From Arthrobacter mobilis (GTDB lineage Bacteria; Actinomycetota; Actinomycetes; Actinomycetales; Micrococcaceae): a DNA stretch of 64,000 nucleotides. The stretch covers positions 1 to 64,000 of the forward strand of contig NZ_JAAZSQ010000007.1 in assembly GCF_012395835.1 (NCBI RefSeq), in the 5' to 3' direction. The notes under the pieces are model-generated. The model saw nothing but the letters and a program-made list of their open reading frames with translations. It did not search any database and was not told the DNA's origin. The translations under genes and the position numbers were made by a program. Below, in pieces: positions 59,890-64,000 of this stretch (position 1 is its first letter; each line of letters starts with the position of its first letter).

Positions 59890-60954
59890 ATGGACAGCAG
59901 CGAACCGGAGGTGCTCATCCGGCGGCAGGGCCGCCTCGGGCACCTCGTCCTCAACCGGCCCCGGGCGATCAATGCCTTGAGCCATGCGATGGTCCGGGAG
60001 CTGTCCGCGGCCCTGGACGCCTGGGAGAACGACGGCGGCGTCGGCGCCGTCCTGCTGACCGGCGCCGGCGAGCGCGGCCTGTGCGCCGGCGGCGACATCG
60101 TGGCCATCTACCGGGACGCGCTCGCCGGCGGCAGCGCGACGGCGAGGTTCTGGGCCGACGAATACCGGCTGAACGCGCGGATCGCCGGGTATCCCAAACC
60201 GTATGTGGCCTTTATGGACGGGCTGGTGCTGGGCGGCGGGGTGGGTGTCTCCGCGCACGGTTCGGTGCGGATCGTGACCGAGCGGACCAGGCTGGGCATG
60301 CCTGAAGTGGGCATCGGTTTCGTGCCGGATATCGGCGGGACCTGGCTGCTCTCGCGCGCCCCCGGGGAGCTGGGTACCCATCTGGCGCTCACCGGCTCCC
60401 CGGTTTCCGGGCCGGACGCGATTGTCCTGGGCCTGGCGGACTGTTTCGTGCCCAGCGGGCAGTTGCCTGCGCTCGCCGAAGCGCTCACGCGGGAGCCGGC
60501 GGAAGAGGCAGCCGCCCGGTTCGCTGAAGAGGAGGTCCCGCCGGCGCCGCTGGCCGCGGAGCGGGACTGGATTGATCAGTGCTACGCGGCGGACACCGTC
60601 GAGGAGATTGTCCGCCGGCTCCAGGCCCATCCTGCCCCGGCCGCGCGTGCCGCTGCCGGTGAGGTGCTGGCCAAGTCCCCGACCGCGCTGAAGGTGACGC
60701 TTGCGTCGCTGCGCCGGGCGCGCAGTCTCGGCAGCCTGGAGGAGGTGCTGGACCAGGAGTACCGGGTGGCGCTGCGCTGCCTCGAGGGGGCCGAGTTCGC
60801 CGAGGGTGTCCGGGCGCAGGTGATCGACAAGGACCGCGCGCCCCGCTGGGATCCGCCGGTGCTCGAGCAAGTCTCCGCGGCGCGGGTCGAGGCGTTCTTC
60901 GCCGGGCTGGGGCCGCGGGAGCTGGGACTGGCCATGGCAAAGACCGGCCCCTGA
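59890..60954 (+). CDS. 3-hydroxyisobutyryl-CoA hydrolase
   Basis: A 354-residue crotonase-fold enzyme. [12 protein letters not shown] forms the oxyanion hole, and [20 protein letters not shown] and [20 protein letters not shown] carry the catalytic acidic residues. The length and the C-terminal extension separate it from enoyl-CoA hydratases. It hydrolyses 3-hydroxyisobutyryl-CoA in valine breakdown. It is followed by mmsB, 54 bases on, and the two form a valine-degradation unit. Confidence 0.9.
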   Translation: MDSSEPEVLIRRQGRLGHLVLNRPRAINALSHAMVRELSAALDAWENDGGVGAVLLTGAGERGLCAGGDIVAIYRDALAGGSATARFWADEYRLNARIAGYPKPYVAFMDGLVLGGGVGVSAHGSVRIVTERTRLGMPEVGIGFVPDIGGTWLLSRAPGELGTHLALTGSPVSGPDAIVLGLADCFVPSGQLPALAEALTREPAEEAAARFAEEEVPPAPLAAERDWIDQCYAADTVEEIVRRLQAHPAPAARAAAGEVLAKSPTALKVTLASLRRARSLGSLEEVLDQEYRVALRCLEGAEFAEGVRAQVIDKDRAPRWDPPVLEQVSAARVEAFFAGLGPRELGLAMAKTGP

Positions 60955-61008
60955 GCCACAGCCGGGAGCAATCCACCGCAGGGAATCGACGGTAAGGAGA
61001 TGAGCGTC

Positions 61009-61917
61009 ATGAGCACACGCATTGCCTTCATCGGGCTGGGCCACATGGGCGGCCCGATGGCCGCGAACCTGGTCAAGGCCGGCTACCAGGTCACCGGGTT
61101 CGACGTCGTCCCGGCGGCCAATGAGGCGGCACGGCAGAACGGGGTCGAAACCGCCGGATCCGCCGAAGCCGCGGCGGCAGGCGCTGCCGTCGTCATCACC
61201 ATGCTGCAGACCGGCCGGCAGGTGCTGGACGTCTACTCCGGCCGGGACGGCAGCGGCGGAGCACTCGCCGCCGCGGCGCCGGGAACCTTGTTCCTGGAGT
61301 GCTCGACCATTGCCGTGGAGGACGCCAAGCAGGCGCACCAGGCGGCCGAGACGGCCGGACAGCGTTGCCTGGATGCCCCGGTCTCCGGCGGCGTGGTCGG
61401 GGCCGTGGCCGGGACGCTGACCTTCATGGCCGGCGGGACGGAGGCGGACTTTGCCCAGGCCGAGCCGATCCTGCAGGCGATGGGCAAGCGGATCGTGCAC
61501 TGCGGCGCTGCCGGTGCCGGGCAGGCCGCCAAGGTGTGCAACAACCTGATCCTGGGCGTGTCCATGATTGCCGTCTGCGAGGCCTTTGTTTTGGGGGAGA
61601 AGCTGGGCCTGGAGCACCAGACGCTGTTCGACGTCGCTTCCAACGCATCCGGCCAGTGCTGGGCGCTGACCACCAACTGCCCGGTGCCCGGACCGGTGCC
61701 TGCCAGCCCGGCCAACCGGGACTACCAGCCCGGCTTCGCCGGGGCGCTGATGGCCAAGGACCTCGGCCTGGCGCTGCAGGCGCTGCAGGCCACCGGGGTT
61801 ACGGCGGAATTGGGCAGCAGGGCCGCCGAGATCTATCGCCGCTTCGCTGAGGAAGGCGGTGCGGACAAGGACTTCTCCGCCATCATCAACCAGATCCGCG
61901 AACGCTCCCAGGGCTGA
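61009..61917 (+). CDS. mmsB: 3-hydroxyisobutyrate dehydrogenase
   Basis: A 302-residue beta-hydroxyacid dehydrogenase. It has FIGLGHMGGPMAANLVKAGY, the substrate motif DAPVSGGVVGAVAGTLTFM and the catalytic Lys in AAKVCNNLILG. ATG 61009 is preferred over ATG 61000 because AAGGAG ends just before 61000. It oxidises 3-hydroxyisobutyrate to methylmalonate semialdehyde with NAD. The semialdehyde dehydrogenase mmsA is not in the window. Confidence 0.92.
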   Translation: MSTRIAFIGLGHMGGPMAANLVKAGYQVTGFDVVPAANEAARQNGVETAGSAEAAAAGAAVVITMLQTGRQVLDVYSGRDGSGGALAAAAPGTLFLECSTIAVEDAKQAHQAAETAGQRCLDAPVSGGVVGAVAGTLTFMAGGTEADFAQAEPILQAMGKRIVHCGAAGAGQAAKVCNNLILGVSMIAVCEAFVLGEKLGLEHQTLFDVASNASGQCWALTTNCPVPGPVPASPANRDYQPGFAGALMAKDLGLALQALQATGVTAELGSRAAEIYRRFAEEGGADKDFSAIINQIRERSQG

Positions 61918-61995
61918 GTCCCCGGCAGGCTGCCGTTCTCCCCGCCTTTGGCATCCGGTTCCGGCATCGCCGCAGGTCAGGGTGTTGCTTGACGC

Positions 61996-62763
61996 CTAAA
62001 GCAGGGCGGGCAGCTGCTCGGCCAGCAGCACCGCTCCGAGGCCGATCATGATGATCCCGCTGGCCAGGGTTACCACGCGCGCCGCGGCCGGACGGGAGCG
62101 CAGCAGCCGGCGGGCGCCGAGGGCGACGCCGCTGTAGACCACCGCGGAGACCAGCAGGTGGGACAGCCCGAAGATCCCGGTCTGTACCGGTACCGGCAGC
62201 GGGCCGGCGCCGATGAACTGGGGGATCAGGGCCAGGTAGAGCAGCAGCGCCTTCGGGTTTGTGCCGCTGGTGCCCAGCCCGCGCAGGAAGTTCCGCCGGT
62301 CTGCCGCCCGGTTCCTGCTGCCGGTACCCTCCGGCTCCGCTGGAAGGGCATCGTTCGCCGGAAGGGCGGCGCCGGCCGGAAGGCTGCCCTGCGCCGCTGC
62401 GCCGGCCATGGCCGGCACCCGGGCCGGTGAGGCCGGTACGGTGGCCGGAGCCTCGGCGGCAGGAGTCCCGGTGAACCGGGCGGCACGCCAGGACCGCGCC
62501 GTGGCGACCCCGAGCCAGAGCAGGTAGCCGGCGCCGATCACGCTCAGCCAGGCCAGCAGCTGCGGCCGGCCGGCCACCAAGGCTGCGACTCCGGCCACCA
62601 CCAGCAGCGTGTGCATCAGGTAGCCGGCGCACAGGCCGGCGACGGCGGGGGCGATCCGGTGCTTGCCCAGCCCGGCGGCAATGCAGTAGGCCCAGTCGGC
62701 ACCGGGGGTGCAGGCCAAGGCAATGGAGACGGTGGCGAAACCGAGGATTGACTGGGCGTCCAT
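61996..62763 (-). CDS. LysE-family amino-acid exporter
   Basis: A 255-residue membrane protein with six TM helices. The first helix carries LACTPGADWAYCIAAGLGKH. A long Pro/Ala-rich cytoplasmic loop (residues about 95-155) interrupts the usual 200-residue LysE core. The second half has GTNPKALLLYLALIPQFI. AGGAG precedes the ATG. It is divergent from an AsnC-type regulator, the typical arrangement for LysE-type exporters. The exported amino acid is unknown. Confidence 0.88.
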   Translation of the reverse strand: MDAQSILGFATVSIALACTPGADWAYCIAAGLGKHRIAPAVAGLCAGYLMHTLLVVAGVAALVAGRPQLLAWLSVIGAGYLLWLGVATARSWRAARFTGTPAAEAPATVPASPARVPAMAGAAAQGSLPAGAALPANDALPAEPEGTGSRNRAADRRNFLRGLGTSGTNPKALLLYLALIPQFIGAGPLPVPVQTGIFGLSHLLVSAVVYSGVALGARRLLRSRPAAARVVTLASGIIMIGLGAVLLAEQLPALL

Positions 62764-62873
62764 GGCACTCCTGCTCGAGGGGATTGGCGGCTACGGCCAA
62801 CGCTAGTGAAATCCCCGCGAAAAGTGCTCACTGTATTTTCTGCCCACGCTGCCCTAAGGAGTAAGGTTTTTGC

Positions 62874-63323
62874 GTGGTTGACGGAATTGACCGAACTATT
62901 TTGCGCAAGCTGCAGCACGACGGGCGAATGACTGCCACTGCGCTCGCCGGCGAGGTGGGCTTGACCGTGGCCCCGTGCCACCGCCGGCTGCGGGACCTGG
63001 AATCCGCGGGCGTGATCCGCGGCTACCGGGCGGACATCGATCCGGCCAAGGTAGGGCTCGGCTTCGAGGCGCTGGTGTTCGTCACGCTCAAGGACCGCCA
63101 GAGCCTGGGCCCGTTCGAGGCGGCAGTGGTGGAGATCCCGCGGATCACCGAGGCCCTGCGGCTCTTCGGCGAGCCGGATTTCCTGCTCAAGGTCATTGCC
63201 GAGGACCTGCCGTCCTACCAGCGGTTCTACGACGAGGTGCTGGTGGGGCTGCCCGGGGTGGAGAAGCTGAATTCGACCATCGTGATGCGCAATCTCAAGG
63301 GCACCGGCGGCCTGCCGCTCTGA
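62874..63323 (+). CDS. Lrp/AsnC-family regulator of the LysE exporter
   Basis: A 149-residue Lrp-type protein. The HTH is TATALAGEVGLTVAPCHRRLRDLE and the AsnC domain follows. The start is GTG 62874 with AAGGAGTAAGG upstream. It is divergent from the LysE-like gene with 110 bp between them and probably activates export when the amino acid accumulates. The intergenic region contains AGTG...CACT half-sites. Confidence 0.88.
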   Translation: MVDGIDRTILRKLQHDGRMTATALAGEVGLTVAPCHRRLRDLESAGVIRGYRADIDPAKVGLGFEALVFVTLKDRQSLGPFEAAVVEIPRITEALRLFGEPDFLLKVIAEDLPSYQRFYDEVLVGLPGVEKLNSTIVMRNLKGTGGLPL

Positions 63324-63364
63324 CCTTTCCTGCCCCCTCGACAACCGCTGCCGGCAGGAGCAAC

Positions 63365-63802
63365 GTGGAAAGTGTCCAGTCAAAAACCACGTGGAAAGAG
63401 GCCAAGGCCATGTCTGCCTTCACGGTCAGCCAACTGCAGGTCAAGTCCTACGACGCCCCTGACGAGCAGCGCCGTCCGGACAAGACGGCGGTGGACATCC
63501 TCAATCTCGGCGATTACACGCTGGGGCGGTTCACCTTCGAGCCGGGCTGGCGATGGTCCGAGTGCATCAAGCCGGTGGTCAACACCGAATCCTGCCAGAA
63601 CAATCACGTCGGCTACTGCATTTCCGGCAGCATCGAGGTCGAAATGTCCGACGGCACCCGCACCACCATCAAGGCCGGCGACTCCTACACCATCCCGGCC
63701 GGACACGACGCCCGGGTGGTGGGTGACGAACCGTTCCGCGGCATCGAGTTCCTCAGCGCCGCCAGCTTCGCCAAGAGCAGCGGGGAAGGGGTGACGCGCT
63801 AG
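63365..63802 (+). CDS. Cupin-domain protein
   Basis: About 145 residues. A single cupin barrel: NNHVGYCISGSIEVEMSDGT as motif 1 and GDSYTIPAGHDARVVGD as motif 2. GTG 63365 has AGGAG upstream; ATG 63410 (MSAFTVS) would give 130 residues. It may bind a metal through the His residues. The function is unknown. Its stop overlaps the convergent gene end by three bases. Confidence 0.78.
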   Translation: MESVQSKTTWKEAKAMSAFTVSQLQVKSYDAPDEQRRPDKTAVDILNLGDYTLGRFTFEPGWRWSECIKPVVNTESCQNNHVGYCISGSIEVEMSDGTRTTIKAGDSYTIPAGHDARVVGDEPFRGIEFLSAASFAKSSGEGVTR

Positions 63803-64000
63803 CCGGCCGTGGCCGGGCCCGCGGAGCGCCGGAGTTCGATCGCCTCGGCCAGTTCGGCCAGCCGGTGGGCGCGGGCGGACTCGGCCGGGGTGAACGGCTC
63901 CCCGGGCCGGGAGAAGAGCAGCACGCCCTGCCGGACCGAGGGAAGTTTGAGCACCGTGCCGTCCGCGGGCGGCTGCCATCCGGCGGCCTCCTCGACGTGC
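63799..64000 (-). CDS. Partial gene at right window edge
   Basis: The minus strand reads an open frame from the window end to a TAG at 63799-63801. The last about 66 residues include VEEAAGWQPPADGTVLKLPS and PGEPFTPAESARAHRLAELAEAIELRRSA. Codon use is typical of the genome and the stop overlaps the cupin stop. The N-terminal part lies beyond 64000. The family is not recognised. Confidence 0.55.
   Translation of the reverse strand, partial: HVEEAAGWQPPADGTVLKLPSVRQGVLLFSRPGEPFTPAESARAHRLAELAEAIELRRSAGPATAG

Noticed and set aside
59863-61617. 584-codon minus-strand open frame
   Set aside because: Antisense shadow of the two valine-degradation genes.
1-64000. CRISPR arrays, rRNA genes, riboswitches and prophage structural genes
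   Set aside because: No spaced direct repeats, rRNA signatures, riboswitch cores or phage genes were seen on either strand.

Overview
This 64-kb window is high-GC chromosomal DNA from an actinobacterium, most likely of the Micrococcaceae (Arthrobacter type). The basis is the GC-rich third codon positions, the many GTG/TTG starts, a PadR-type vanR divergent from vanABK (the arrangement known from Corynebacterium glutamicum), and families such as DUF6457, HrpB, GluQRS and PspA. The genus is inferred. There is one tRNA (Ala, CGC), no rRNA and no CRISPR array.

Aromatic catabolism frames the window. At 85-5319 a MarR regulator is divergent from an operon for an SDR dehydrogenase, an amidohydrolase, a glutaryl-CoA-dehydrogenase-type flavoprotein, a MaoC hydratase and an orphan solute-binding lipoprotein. 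The set resembles the CoA-dependent p-hydroxycinnamate (cou) pathway of Rhodococcus: a side-chain CoA thioester is hydrated, oxidised and cleaved by the hydrolase to acetyl-CoA and an aromatic acid. The CoA ligase that would start it lies 45 kb away (50366-51922). A 12/13 match, TTGACTTTnTCAA, lies upstream of both units, which suggests one regulon. At 40307-44668, vanR and vanABK would take vanillate, the acid expected from ferulate, to protocatechuate. Between vanK and the ligase are an IsdG-like haem oxygenase, a LysR regulator, a second solute-binding lipoprotein with a ThDP-dependent enzyme, and a third solute-binding lipoprotein. The three binding proteins are paralogues, and no ABC permease or ATPase is present.

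The middle (6.4-18.6 kb and 23.4-40.3 kb) is mostly housekeeping and accessory genes: two aldo-keto reductases, an FMN reductase, the HrpB helicase, a CitE-like lyase, an SGNH hydrolase, membrane proteins, a two-component system, GluQRS, a PspA cluster with a glycosyltransferase, a cold-shock protein, a PaaI thioesterase, an LldD-type oxidase, a secreted Fn3 protein and a Nudix hydrolase.

From the tRNA-Ala to about 23.4 kb the DNA is scarred. It holds the C-terminal fragment of a glycogen-debranching-type enzyme, an APC-permease fragment split by an intact IS21-family element (19671-21795, 5-bp target duplication CTCAC), and an IS30 remnant. Other remnants are a SRPBCC gene with its middle deleted (33923-34092) and a frameshifted gene at 24835-25115.

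The right end carries an MFS exporter, a PduO-type cobalamin adenosyltransferase, a BCCT transporter, a malate/lactate-dehydrogenase-like enzyme, an LLM oxidoreductase, two valine-degradation genes (3-hydroxyisobutyryl-CoA hydrolase and 3-hydroxyisobutyrate dehydrogenase), a LysE exporter divergent from an AsnC regulator, a cupin and a gene cut by the window edge.

The intergenic DNA is rich in dispersed palindromes. One family (about 60 bp, ends GTTGAC/GTCAAC) occurs three times and brackets an AbiEi/DUF559-like nuclease gene. A second (58-bp unit) occurs in tandem at the 3' end of vanR, supplying its last codons, and once more beside the Fn3 gene. A third is at 14075-14156 with weaker relatives elsewhere.
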